Below, in pieces: positions 32,330 through 43,902 of a stretch of 64,000 nucleotides of DNA. Numbering within the stretch: position 1 is the stretch's first letter; each line of letters starts with the position of its first letter. The translations under genes and the position numbers were made by a program. Source of the stretch: Armigeres subalbatus (Eukaryota; Arthropoda; Insecta; Diptera; Culicidae); assembly GCF_024139115.2 (NCBI RefSeq), contig NC_085140.1, forward strand, positions 161,226,452-161,290,451. The letters run 5' to 3'. The notes beneath the pieces were generated by a model. It saw only the letters and a list, made by a program, of their open reading frames with translations. It searched no databases and was not told where the DNA came from.

Positions 32330-33918
32330 AAAAAGAAGCTGATAAACATATGGGAGTTAGAATATTCAAACGTTTTTGAAATGTGAACTGCCCTACTGTA
32401 CAATTCGTATGCGTTGCTACTTCTTGGATGTTAAAACTGATGTAAATTGAATCAGTGGATCTATATGATTTAACTATTGCATTGGTGGAGATCGCTGAAA
32501 TAAACTGTCTGGAACTGGGAAACAAGATGCCTACTATCAACGACAAAAATAACTCATGTCTCCTATTTTTTTTTAAAACTGAGAATATAATCTTTTTGTA
32601 TAAATTCTATTTTCATAAACAGTATCAATATATTCCAAAGATAAAGACACTCGTCCAAAATGTGACCTCCCTCGTATTTCTGTTTGATAGAATCCAATTC
32701 ACTTCCAAGTATTGGTACCCGTAATAGACAGAGATGCCCCGGTATATGTACAGGGGGAACGGCAAGAGGTTACGACCTTGTTTGCGCAGCGCGAATCCCC
32801 CGAGGGCATGTTTCACTAAGAGCGGAATAGGAATAAGCAAGCGAAATGGAAAAAGGGCTTCGGGGCAAAACCGGCAAGCAAACGCGCAGCGGCTAGAGAG
32901 CCAGAAATACACAGAGAACAAGACATACCACCAGTTTGGCCTGATCGTCGTCGGCGTCGTCGTCGTGACCCAAACGAAACTAAAATTAAAAATGCCATCG
33001 GCGGTAATATCATCATCATCGCGCAACAAAACGTTCTCAGCCATCAGTCCCATCCTGTCCAGAAAACGGCCAACGGAGCAACGACGACGGCGGCGCGCAG
33101 TGTCCGAAAAACGGACATATTCTAAGAAGCGGACATATTCCAGTTGAATAAATATTTAGATTTCAGAATTAATTGTCGAAGAATGTAAAATAGAATAGAG
33201 CTATTTTTTCATTTATTTGAGTTAAGTCTCCAATATAACAAAATGCTATTCTTTCACGATGCGCGTAAATTGCAATAACTGAAAAATGAATTTTACAAAT
33301 TTATGATTTGCACCGATTTTTACATGAAGACCCTCCGCTGTACGGCGGTGAGACTAGAATAGCCCAACCGGCACTCACGGCGTACAAGCTACCCTCTCTG
33401 CAGCGTGAATCCCGTACATCACCGGCGGTGGTATCGTCATCGACCTCCGCCTTCGTCGTCGTCGTCGTTGGCTGCCGTCGTCTTGTTCATCATCATTGTG
33501 CTTCTCAAGTTATCGCCGCGCCGGACGGGCAGGCCATCATCGGCAGAGAACCAGAAAACCACCCCCGGCCAGCCGCCACATCGACCTGTCTCGCGCTTCA
33601 TCGTCACTAGCGTTTAGATTACTCCGGGCGATGGCAGTTCTCGAGCAGATCCTCCTCTCGCTCGACGGATGCGATGGGTGCGCTTCCAACTTGCGGGTGT
33701 CTCTCACAGTTTGATGAGAATCCGCCATAGGAATTAATCCACGTGTCAGTGGAAGGTATCGGTTTTCTGCGCTCGAAATGGGTGGATGTTTCCGAACGCC
33801 CAACGGCTCAAAATTTATGATGCTTCATTCGGAAGTGAACAGACAGACACCGTGCAATATCAATCAACGAGTGAGTTTGGCCACCTCTGACGATATTCCG
33901 ACAGCATAGATGTTACGA
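32330..33918. other. AT-rich segment then GC-rich islands, no gene called
   Basis: 32720-33130 and 33330-33830 are rich in G+C and CpG with CGTCGTCGT runs, and open ORFs in several frames on both strands (up to 142 codons on minus, 137 on plus). None shows a domain, and the overlapping frames imply a compositional effect. These islands may be unique regulatory or UTR DNA. Confidence 0.4.
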
Positions 33919-34433
33919 ATTACAACCAGTGTTGAGAAACTCACTCATATGAGTAAAAATTCCTCACTCATTGCTCATTTTTTCCGTGAGTACTCACGTG
34001 TGAGTTACTCACGACCTGTGAGTACTCACAAGTGAGCAAACGTGGTTTTGCTCACTCACGAGTGAGGAATTTTTGCTCATATGAGTAATCCAATAAGATT
34101 AGTTTTTGTTCTTCCACAATGTAGATGTCAAGTTTTGGCCAATTCTGGTGGTTGTGAAAAAAGCTAAAGAATTTGGCAAATTATACGAATATGAAATTGC
34201 TAATATATTGGGAATTACTATCAACATGTTAATTAATTGCATAATAATAAATTTCGAAATGTAGTGCAGGATTGTTACGACTGCGCGGATTTTGCGCATA
34301 TGGCGCGGCTTTAGCTTCGGGTGAAAATTAAATAAATAAAATTAAGGATCTAAAATAATTGAGAATAAATGTGTTGAAGTTAATGTTGAGATTTAATTTA
34401 CGTATGAAATCAATGTTTATACATGTTTGCCTT

Positions 34434-34800
34434 TTTCGTACAGCGATATATTCACTTCAAAGACGATTTTTAATAGAAGGCCCCGAGACTCATTGTGGTT
34501 AATACCAATTGACGAATATATATGATGGTTGTGTGCGCGTGTTTTTGTGCATATGCGTGTGCTTGTTTATGGGTGTGTGCGTAGGTTTGAGTTTGCGTGT
34601 GTTTGAGTGGGCGCGCGTTAGTGCTTGTGTGTGCGCTTATTTGGGTATGTTTGTGTGTGCGTGCATGTGTGTTTGTGTTTGCGCGCGCGTGTGTATTTGC
34701 GTGTGCCGTGTGTGTTTGTTTGTGCGCGCATGTGTTTATTCACGTGCGCTTGAATGTTTATTATATTGCTTAAACTCTATGCAAGTTTGTCTTTCAATTC
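34434..34800 (-). repeat. Composite repeat relic and TG-rich tract
   Basis: Diverged minus-orientation end of the composite repeat (CCTTTTTCGTAC, TTTTTAATAGAAGG, ACCAATTGACGAA) followed by a degenerate TGTGTGCG tract to about 34750. The 108-codon Cys/Val-rich ORF over it is an artefact. Confidence 0.7.
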
Positions 34801-36093
34801 ATAACCTAGACAAATTACATAATTTATTGTTGTAGGGGAAAAGATGGCTTAGGCATTAAATTTTAACTAAAAATTTTAATAACAATAATATAAAGAACAT
34901 GCAAAACAGTCACCATATCTTCAAAGCGAAGGGTTGTCATACTAATGGCGATTTGTTCACTTCATTTTGGTACAAGTGTGCCTAGAGCGGCAAATTAGAA
35001 TGGTATCAAGAATACTAAATTACCAATATAGTCCATTATGGCGCTATGGTGTCACAAAAGGTAAGAAAAGTAGTAAAGAAACATTCCGAGAGGTGTCTCA
35101 ACGTATGATGTAATATGCAATAGACCATGTCGAAATAAGGTAGTTGTAGGTAGGTAGGTAGGCTCTTGTATCAATAACATTTGCAAATTGAACAATTTTG
35201 GGTTAATTTGTGTCGTTTTAAGCACTGCTGAAAAAATCTCAAAAATTCTTTGTTACTAATTTGGGTGCAAGGAACGAATTCAAGGAGTGGTAATCCTAAT
35301 ATGCTAGAAATCGTGTTTTGATTTCTGAGTTTTGAAATATAGTTTTGAAAAATGTAATTCAAATAGTTGACAACTGTTAAATTTGTGTAATTTTTCGATT
35401 AATGCACCCCTTGACTTTCGCTTTTGGGCCTTTTGAGACGCAAGATGCTGTCCGTTGCGTAATGCGGAGAGATTCACGAAGTGAACTATATTGTTAATCT
35501 ACTATACATATCTGATGGTATTAAAAATCGTTTTTTATATAACGCACTTCAAGTGAAAATAGTCACAATATTACATCTCACGTGTATTTGACACTAATTC
35601 AGTTCTGGGTCGTGCGTTCTGGGTCGTGCGTGTTCTGGGTGGGCCTTAAGCGTTACGTAATGTGTGGATGCTCCATACTGTTGAATTTAGCCAGCTTCGA
35701 AAATGATTTTGGTCTTGTTTGTAAAAGTGCTAAACAGTAAAAGCCGGCATCTTTAGTTCTCATGCTGCACTGCACGAACAGATGATACGATCATTTAGTT
35801 CGAATTTGACTCATTTATAATGAATATTTATTTAATAAAATACTTGATATAAAACATTTTAGAGTAAAAACAATTGGCTATACAATCACATTTTAAAGCT
35901 CGGCTTCTGAAAAAATGAGTAAAACTTGAACCACAGACAAAAAAACATAATACATTGAACATTCATTCATCAAATCCATCGTCGTTCAAACACTAACGAC
36001 ATCTGTTGACTTCAGCTAGCTGGGCTAATCACGAACTAGGTAGCGGTAGTAAGCAAACGTCAAAATAGAGTAAATTCGATGCACACGCCACGA

Positions 36094-36201
36094 CCCGAGC
36101 AGCACAAATAGGACAAAAATGGTTGCAGCAACTTGATTGTGACTAAATCTGGTCACATATGAGTTGCAGCAACCTATGTGAAGCATGTGTGCTGCTAGGG
36201 G
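36094..36201. mobile_element. Small MITE, CCMAGCAGCACA family
   Basis: The ends CCCGAGCAGCACA and, on the complement of the right end, CCCCTAGCAGCACACA enclose an inner GTTGCAGCAAC/GTTGCAGCAACC pair. It is related to the elements at 45606-46226 and 55348-55455 and is nested in the large hAT-type element. Confidence 0.6.
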
Positions 36202-36417
36202 AGTGATCGATTGGCCAACTAATGATTATTTGAATTAACCAGTAAATCAGTGAACGATGGAAATTTGTCGAGTGTTATGTCTGTTTGTCTGTGCTTGAAC
36301 TAAATGATCGAACCACGTCTGGTGGTACAGAAATTTATTGGAAAATTTAAATAATATTGAAGGCTTTGACTATAACGCATGTCCCTTCTTCTATTTTTAT
36401 ATTCGTAGTCTACGCAC

Positions 36418-37248
36418 CCCAAACACAAACACAAACCAAAATACAAACACGCAACTAAACACAAACACGCACCCAAACATAAAAACACAACTAAACACAA
36501 ACACGCACCAAAAACATGAACACGCAACTAAACACAAACACGCAACTGAACACAAACATGAACACGCAACTAAATACAAACACGCACCTAAATACAAACA
36601 CGCGCATAAATAAAAACACGCAACTAAACACAAACACGCACCTAAAACATAAACACACACCCAAAACATAAACACAAACACGCACCAAAATACAAACACG
36701 CAACTAAACACAAACGCGCACCCAAAACATAAACACACAACTAAACACAAACACGCACCTAAACACAAACACGCACCCAAAACACAAACACGCACCCAAA
36801 ACACAAACACGCACCCAAAACACAAACACGCAACTAAAGACAAGCACGCACCTAAATACAAACACGCACCAAAATACAAACACGCACCTGAACACAAACA
36901 CGCACCTAAGCACAAACACGCACCCAAAACATAAACACACAACAAAACACAAACCCACAACTAAACACAAACACGCACCTAAATACAAACACGCAACTAA
37001 ACACAAACACGCACCTAAATACAAACACGCATCTAAACACAAACACGCACCCAAAACATGAACACGCATATAAACACAAACACGCATCTGAATACAAACA
37101 CGCGCCTAAATAGAAACACGCACCCAAAACACAAACACGCACCAAAATACAAACACGCAACTAAAAACAAACACGCACCCAAAACATAAACACGCAACTT
37201 AACTCAAGCACACACCTAAACACAAACACGCACCTCAACACAAACCTG
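36418..37248 (+). repeat. 18-19-bp ACACAAACACGCACCTAA minisatellite
   Basis: About 45 units with variants CACGCAACTAA, CACGCACCCAAAAC and CATGAACACGCA. The 18-bp period keeps minus-strand frames open (repeated CLGAC/FVF words); these are not genes. Confidence 0.95.
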
Positions 37249-37525
37249 TACACGTATATTTCATGATCTTCAATTGACTTAGGAAATTCGCATTTTCAAT
37301 TATTGCTAACCTTACAGTATATTTTTTAATACACCTATTTCCTCACTTACTCACCAAAAAAATCGAATGAGTAGTTTTACTCACTCGGGCGTGAGTTTAC
37401 TCACGCGTGAGTGCTCACCATACCTGTGAGTACTCACGCGTGAGTAGAACTGGTTCAACTCATATGAGTGAGTGAGTGAGGATGGAACGAACCATGCTCA
37501 CTCATTTCCCAACACTGATTACAAC

Positions 37526-38879
37526 TACCTTCCGATGGATTGGATTATCAAACATTTTGATATAAAATCCTCTTTCTATGAAAAAATTGTGTCTTGGTCA
37601 TGTAAGAATTATAAACGTAAATGAGATTTAATGAATTCGCGACAAGTCAAGGGCTGCACCGCTAAATTGAATATATAATACTGTTTTTTCCTTCTTTATT
37701 CAAAATTCACAAAAGACTAACGAGCAGTACTGAGATTTTCATTTTCATTGAGAGAGGTCACGCGATATTTACATTTTATTCTCTTCCGCTTTCATAGAAA
37801 ATATTAAGCATATGCGGTATTTCGAAAAATTTCGTTTCAGGTGGTTCGAAACGAAATTCCGCGGAATTCCGCGGAATTTGAGCATGGCAAAATCTGATTT
37901 CTTGATTTCGTTTCGTTTCGTAAAATAACAAAAATTTCGCTAGAAAAAACTAGCTTCTAACGAAATTTAACGGAATTCCGCGGAATTTCGAAACGAATTT
38001 AGACTAATTCATACTTTATATTATCAAAAAATTTCGGCTGCGCCCTGAACAAAATCGTTAAGTTGTTTTCAAAACTTTAGGTTATACAATTTTTTCTATT
38101 AACGCTTACTAACCCCATTCTTAGTCGACAAATACGTAAGTAGTTTTCTTCTATAAAACGTCTTCAGTGTCTCCATGATTAAAATTTTGTGATATTTTTT
38201 TACTATTTGCACAATATGTGTAAATATATTTTATCACAACGCGAAGTGATAAAAATCTGCCTCGCGTAGCAGAAATTTGTTTCACCATTTGTTTAACCGA
38301 TCGTTTTGATGCTGATCACGCCAGCTAGTGTGGGAGAACGCGAAGTGATAAAACTAATGTCTGCATCGAAGAGCACAAAATTATTTAGTGCGGAATCGTT
38401 CGTGTTGTAGAAGATTATTAAACGAAGCACATTGATCTTGCGTTGGATTTATTTGAACCACAGTTTTCGTCTTTTTGTTTTCAAAATAACTTAGTTCACA
38501 AGAAATATTTTGTCGCTTACCAAGGGGTTTCACATGAATTACCCAAGTAACACGGTTTGTTGTATGAGTGTTAAAAATACATCTTCCGAACATATAGTAT
38601 GTTACGTTTTGGTATGAAAAACTGCTTTGATTACTTGCACACGACCCAAACAGCGCAAAAATTATCGATATTTTTAACATTTTTCAGTCGCAACCTTGTT
38701 TTTGATTGCACATTCACAAGACTAAACTTCAGTACTAAGGATGTTTTCAATAACCGACTTTTAACATTGTTCTGTCAAAATGAATACCAAAACAAAAATG
38801 CTGACCAACACGTTCAAAGAAATAATTTTTATACAAAAACGAATGAAAACAAGCATGCATTAAATGATTAACACCATTT
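37526..38879. other. AT-rich unassigned sequence with TTTCG-rich patch
   Basis: A patch at 37815-38005 is full of TTTCGTTTCG and AATTCCGCGGAA words and shares them with 42440-42620. The rest has no recognised gene. Confidence 0.45.
37815..38005. repeat. TTTCGTTTCG / AATTCCGCGGAA repeat, copy 1
   Basis: Repeated short words including three palindromic TTCCGCGGAA sites. A second locus at 42440-42620 has the same words. Confidence 0.5.
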
Positions 38880-39110
38880 CTCGGGTACTTATTCAAAAGG
38901 ACGTATATGATTTTGTAAACAAAAATTCCAACGTCGATTTGTCAAATCTGATAGCACTCCCACACAAAGCAACACCACCAACAGGTAGCCGAAGGCTTCT
39001 CCTACCTGTTTGTGATGATGGTTTGCGTGGGAGTGCTATCAGATTGGATAAATCGACGTTTTAATCTTTGTTTACAAAATCACATACGTCCTTTTGAATA
39101 AGTACCCGAG
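38880..39110. mobile_element. 231-bp foldback MITE
   Basis: Arms of about 84 bp starting CTCGGGTACTTATTCAAAAG are near-identical inverted copies. ATTT flanks both sides (38876-38879 and 39111-39114), a possible 4-bp TSD. The loop is about 60 bp. Confidence 0.8.
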
Positions 39111-39285
39111 ATTTGTATAATATTAATAAACATATACAAACTGAATAAATAGATCAAATTTGTTTCGAAGTCTCGGTCGAAACATTATATGCGGCTCATG
39201 TTTCATTTTACTTCTTTTTATTTTACTTCTCCTAAATTCATTCGCCATTGATTGAAGAAGAATATAACTATGCCAAAACATAATT

Positions 39286-39594
39286 TTGAAATTGATATGT
39301 AAACAAATTCTTGAATCTGCAAAAGAAAAACAATATGGCGAGTTGTCGATAAACAACAGGGTCGATCTGGGAGCTGCGGACTCGATCGATTCTAATTTTC
39401 AAGATATTTTGCTTGAAGCCCGAAAATTTCCTCTCAGTGTTCAATATACACGCTACGATTTTCTCACATCGAATTATCATTACGTTTATCTTTTAAAAGA
39501 TAATTTCAAAGATTTCGTCGATTTACTGCATTGCATAAATTATTGTGCCGATCGCAAAATCAAATCATGCGGTTCACTTATTAAAATTCCTTGA
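39286..39594 (+). other. 102-codon open frame of unknown status
   Basis: An uninterrupted frame with mixed composition (LQARKFPLSVQYT-type, not low complexity) and a short helical-looking C-terminal half (DNFKDFVDLLHCINYC). No family recognised. If the LTR call at 39627 is right, this strand would be antisense to the element leader, so I keep it as a hypothetical only. Confidence 0.15.
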
Positions 39595-39626
39595 TAGGTT
39601 TGAAATGGCACCAAATAATTGAGTTT

Positions 39627-40045
39627 TGTTAGAAATTATAACCGTTCACGTTTATTGAGTTTAATTAATCGGCGGCTTTAGCGCCACTCTCAACGAGAGA
39701 CCACCGGTCACGTTTTATTTGCCCGACTTTTTTAGACTGTTTGGCTCAGGGAAAACCCTAGAACGGTTATTAAGCGAAATTGGCAAAATCTCTCAAGCGC
39801 AAGCTAAATCTCCTCCCATTAATTCACCGTAAGACCTTAGGGACCGCAAAAGGTTTCCATACAACCAAGAAATAACGTGTTTTGGTTACCGAAATTAGTG
39901 AGTCGTTTATTTAAGAAACTGACGTTAAACGTAATTAAACTAAATCACCATCACTTTACTTCTAGAATAGTTTATTCGTGCTGGACGTTTTTCAACGGAA
40001 ATGGAAACATAAGAGCAAACATGGCCATGTAACTAAGCTCTAACA
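39627..40045 (-). mobile_element. Possible LTR of a retrotransposon
   Basis: The 419-bp segment begins TGTTAG and ends CTAACA, the short inverted ends of an LTR. On the minus strand it contains AATAAA twice. Just beyond its minus-strand 3-prime end is ATTTGGTGCCATTTC, which could be a primer-binding site but is about 12 bp away. The 5-bp flanks differ (AGTTT, CGTAC), so it is not a simple solo LTR, and no second LTR or pol ORF was found. Confidence 0.3.
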
Positions 40046-40890
40046 CGTACCTGCGCAGGGTTTTGATGATCGATGGGGCCCGACGAACTTCGACGAATCT
40101 GGCAGCTTCTGGCTCGAGAAAACCTCGACGATGGCGGTGATGCGATGGTTGCCACCGGAATGTCCACGCTGCGATTTGGCGCGCAACGTAAAGATGACCC
40201 GCGTGTGTGTTATGGCCGAACTAGAGATGCGGAGGTAGTGGCGGCTGGAACGGAAGCTTCCGTTTTGTTCCGCGAGAGCAAATCGCTTCGCGTACCTTTC
40301 CGTTCCACCGAGCGGGGATCGGCGAAACCTCTATCTTTCGGTTCGGATCGGGTTCACTGCGTGCAATGGACGACACGCGCTCTCGGATGGATCCGGTCCA
40401 CAGAAAATGACGGAGAGGGACCTTACCTTCGGCAATGGACGACCGATGGGAGATTCTTCGCTACGTTGGTTTGAACGACTTCACACACTCCGTTTAACTA
40501 CCTACTTGAGGCGGGCCTTCACGGTACACACGGGTCTCGATGATCTTGAACGGAATTCGTGGCTCGCACCACGACGGGACCTTGGACGGTCGCCACAAGA
40601 CGACGGAAATTTCCAGCCGTCTATCAAAACAGATGTCAAAACATCGGAAAAAGAAAGAGAAGTCCGAGGGAAACAGCAAAAAGCACATGGCAGACTTGTC
40701 AGTTTTGACAGATTTTACTATGAAAACCGGTGTGAAGGTGAAAACGGCGATTCCAACAACCGTTCAAGGAGCGACTATTTCGAACGGTCGGGTCCAATAA
40801 GGAAATCCACGTACAATACTAGATCTTCGTTAATAATGATGTTTTCAGTATTACTTGGGTACCTTCTCAACTAACCAACGATTCCTTTTC
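40046..40890. other. GC-rich island, possible 5-prime exon or leader
   Basis: Base composition contrasts with both flanks. Plus-strand ORFs (133 and 155 codons) and a minus-strand ORF (64 codons) overlap without recognised domains. On the minus strand the island ends in GCGCAG/GTACGTG at about 40051, a good 5-prime splice donor, which conflicts with the LTR reading next door. Either reading is tentative. Confidence 0.25.
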
Positions 40891-41946
40891 CGTAGCGCTC
40901 ACGGAGATGCAGAGCATACCTCGGTCTCTTAAAACAATGAGTGTTAAACTTATTTTCCACTCCTAATACTAAATTGGCTATAAGCACCGTTATTGACCAG
41001 CATCGTTATTGTTCATGAATTGGAAACTCTGAAGCAAGTATACAATAAGAATAACCTTTTTGTATCCCAAGAATATTATTTAATTGGTGAGCTGTGCATA
41101 TTTGCTGTTTCTCGGCCAATCATGATTAGCAATTACGATGTGTACAGTTAAGAAACGCTATTAAGCTCTTCTTCGACTATTTGCACAATATGTGAGGTAC
41201 ATTGCAGATTTGTGGGCATTTCTAGATCTTCGCATGGAATTTGCAAAAAAAAATCCAGTACGAGTTGAAAGATCATTAAAATTGCTGAAAATTCTTTACT
41301 TATGATTGCTTTCAGCACATACTGACCATAACAGCTGTTCTCATCTGCCAAGAACACACACACACAATAGCTCAGTTTATCGAGTTGATTGTATATAAGA
41401 CTATCGGTCTGTGAAATTCAATACATATCTTTGTGCATTTTAGAAAGGTGCACAGGATTCTTCTAGTGAGCAAATATATGCTACTAGTTTATTTGTGGAC
41501 GCAGAAGCGCCCGTGGCAAATGTTTCTTTTTCAATCTAAATTTTCAACGTCTGTTGTCTGTGATTTTTTTATCAAGTGCTGTGTCTGGTTCTCTAAGGTT
41601 ATCACTGGTTTTGTTTTCTGCATCTGATAGTAAAACATAATTTAAGTATCAAATATTTTATTTTTTGTTAGAATTTCCCCGCGTGCTGCGTCTGGTTGGC
41701 TAGTCACCGGACAGACAAACAGGGCTATTATATATAGTATATATGTAGACGAGGAATAAGAAGGAATAATTTTTGGCAGGTACACCCTTTGCAAATGTTG
41801 ATCCAGTAATATCAATTCTATATCTGCGTATACGCCTGGCAGATGTGGATACATAGTTAAGTATCTAACTAAATAAAATATATAAATCTAAGCATTCTTT
41901 TTCAAATTTTGACTAAGTCAATACTGTAAAACCACGCTGACATGAC
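40891..41946. other. AT-rich unassigned sequence
   Basis: Contains a short relic of the composite repeat at about 41350-41435 (CA run, then GAGTTGATTGTATATAAGAC). No gene was recognised. Confidence 0.45.
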
Positions 41947-42089
41947 CCCAGTCAACACAAAATCATATATGATGCAACATAAGATGCCAAAGTGGAGGCG
42001 ATATACGTACATATTATATGGGGAAGTACCTATATGGCCTCCACTTTAGCATCTTATTCGGCATCATATACGATCTTGTGTTGACTGGG
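41947..42089. mobile_element. 143-bp palindromic MITE
   Basis: Arms of about 53 bp starting CCCAGTCAACACAA pair across the element with few mismatches. No certain TSD. Confidence 0.75.
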
Positions 42090-42439
42090 ACAATATGAAG
42101 TATGCTTCAGCATAATTACATAATTCTTAAGTGAACTAAGGTTTTAAACGAAATTTGAATCCGTATATGAAAAATCCCACAATTTCTTTATTTTTATATA
42201 CTTACTTACTTATATAAAACTGATATAAAATTGATCAGATTCAGGAGCACACGCTCCACGATGAATTCCTTTGAAAGCGGCACAAATGGTGGGGTACTGC
42301 CAATGGTATATGCGGCGAGAATGTGGCGATTTATCACAGATTGCCTCTTCAGTTATTATAAGTCTTTTGGTCACAAAACAGTTATTCGACTTCGAAAATG
42401 TGAAATCAGAATTGCGTACATAATGTAAAACCAATTCAA

Positions 42440-42620
42440 TAAAAATTCCGCGGAAAAAAAATCAAAATTTCGTTTCGTTTCGAAAAATTTCGAATTGAAT
42501 GAACCTTGATTTCGTATCGTTTCGAAGTCTCGGAAGAAATCTATATTTCGTTTCGTTTCGATCCGAATCAACATAGACATTTTAAATTTCGTTTCGTTTC
42601 GTTTCGTTAGGAAAAAGTGT
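42440..42620. repeat. TTTCGTTTCG repeat, copy 2
   Basis: Repeated TTTCGTTTCG words with one AATTCCGCGGAA, as at 37815-38005. Confidence 0.5.
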
Positions 42621-43445
42621 GTTATCGCATACCCTTAGAAAATATAAACAATGAAAAGAATTCCGCCAAATTTTCACGGATTTTTATTTTATGAAATTGC
42701 ATCAAACTATTGTAAACAAGCTGTTTCTTCGTCTATAATGTTACTTCTAACTCGAAAATCGGGAACAATATAATCATTTTATCGACTAGTCATCGTTATT
42801 TGCACCAGAGCTTTGAATATTCGATTATTTTTTATGAAGCCCATCGGCCTTCTTTCTCATTTCACTTCTAAACATATTCATATTCGGCTCTGTACCGTCA
42901 ATTTTCAGAATGAATATGGGTCAGTGAGTATTTATTTGAATATCACAAATGAATCGCCCACTTTGAGCGTGCTTACAGCGGAGTTAACTTTCTGAAACCA
43001 GTATGGCGAAAGGCATCTAAGGTTCAATTTCTCAAAATTAAGCACCTTCATCGAAAAAATATTTGGTAGGCGTAGTAGCGGACATCTTACTACATAATCG
43101 GTACCAAATAGTTTTTCATGAAAAGTTCATAGTTTTGAGAAAACCCGCGTTAGATGCATATCGCCATACAAATTTCTGGCGGTTAACTCATGCTGGCTAT
43201 TTTGCGCATATACTAGAGCGCCTGGATGTGACAGCGGCGAGTAGAAAATCAGCCACTGCCAATAATTCATCATTAAATAATCGTAAAACTGAACACATGT
43301 TTGATGATTTAAATAAAGACACGCATAGATCTAATCCCGACGTTCAATTGAGGGGCATTTTTAGCGTCAAATGTCAATATAATCAAGGCAAATTTTGTTT
43401 TTTTCACGAGCAGTTACCATATGGGCTGTATAATGGTGAGTTGAC
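42621..43445. other. Unassigned sequence before the RTE-like element
   Basis: A 135-codon frame at 43063-43470 has no recognised domain. Confidence 0.35.
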
Positions 43446-43902
43446 ATCCGGGAAGGGGCGCCTGACATAGTTCTGGTCCTCACAAGTTCCAATACTCACG
43501 CTTCCACGGGTCTTCCGATGACAATTGACCGCCAGCTAAGGGTTGCGTACTTAGCTGGTAGTGCAGCCTGGGCACTGTTGTCCTTCTAACATCAGCTAGA
43601 GTGAGAGGGTGCGTCCTGTGGGGTCTGCCTAGGATGTGGTGGGGTTCGACAGTGGGCTCTGTTGAACTTCTATAAAAGCTGCATGTGTCCCCAAGCAGGC
43701 CCTATCAAAGCGACCGTGTGCCGCTCAAAGCGCACTAACCTAGTCCTGGTGTTGGGTGGGACTTTAAACAAATTTGACCCGACTGATCGAGCGTCTGTCC
43801 ACCAAGGAAGTTCGGCTCCAACAGCGTCTGTTCTGGCATCCAGCGGCTGAGTATGAAATGCTATTTCCCGGAAGCTATACCTAAGATGGCAGCCCCATCC
43901 CG

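Larger units (their letters stand above)
33927..37517. mobile_element. 3.59-kb hAT-type element without visible transposase
   Basis: The left terminus CAGTGTTGAGAAACTCACTC and the complement of the right terminus CAGTGTTGGGAAATGAGTGA are hAT-like. The flanks are a perfect 8-bp direct repeat ATTACAAC (33919-33926 and 37518-37525), the hAT TSD length. Both ends are followed by ~130-150 bp packed with TGAGTACTCAC/GTGAGT palindromes. No transposase is visible in the interior. It holds a composite-repeat relic, a small MITE and an 830-bp minisatellite. Matching TSDs argue that the whole 3.59 kb is one insertion with later additions. Confidence 0.75.

Noticed and set aside
32625..33053. 142-codon minus-strand ORF
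   Set aside because: GC-rich island with open frames in several phases and no recognisable motif.
36300..37160. Long minus-strand ORFs with repeated CLGAC words (up to 187 codons)
   Set aside because: They follow from an 18-bp minisatellite period that keeps a frame open. Not a gene.
36418..37248. Regular array that might suggest CRISPR
   Set aside because: Units are 18-19 bp, contiguous and without unique spacers, in a eukaryotic context. It is a minisatellite.
38542..38650. Another CCAAGTAACA-type foldback
   Set aside because: Only the left end was seen; no matching right end.
43063..43470. 135-codon ORF upstream of the RTE-like element
   Set aside because: No domain, and its end runs into the leader of the LINE.
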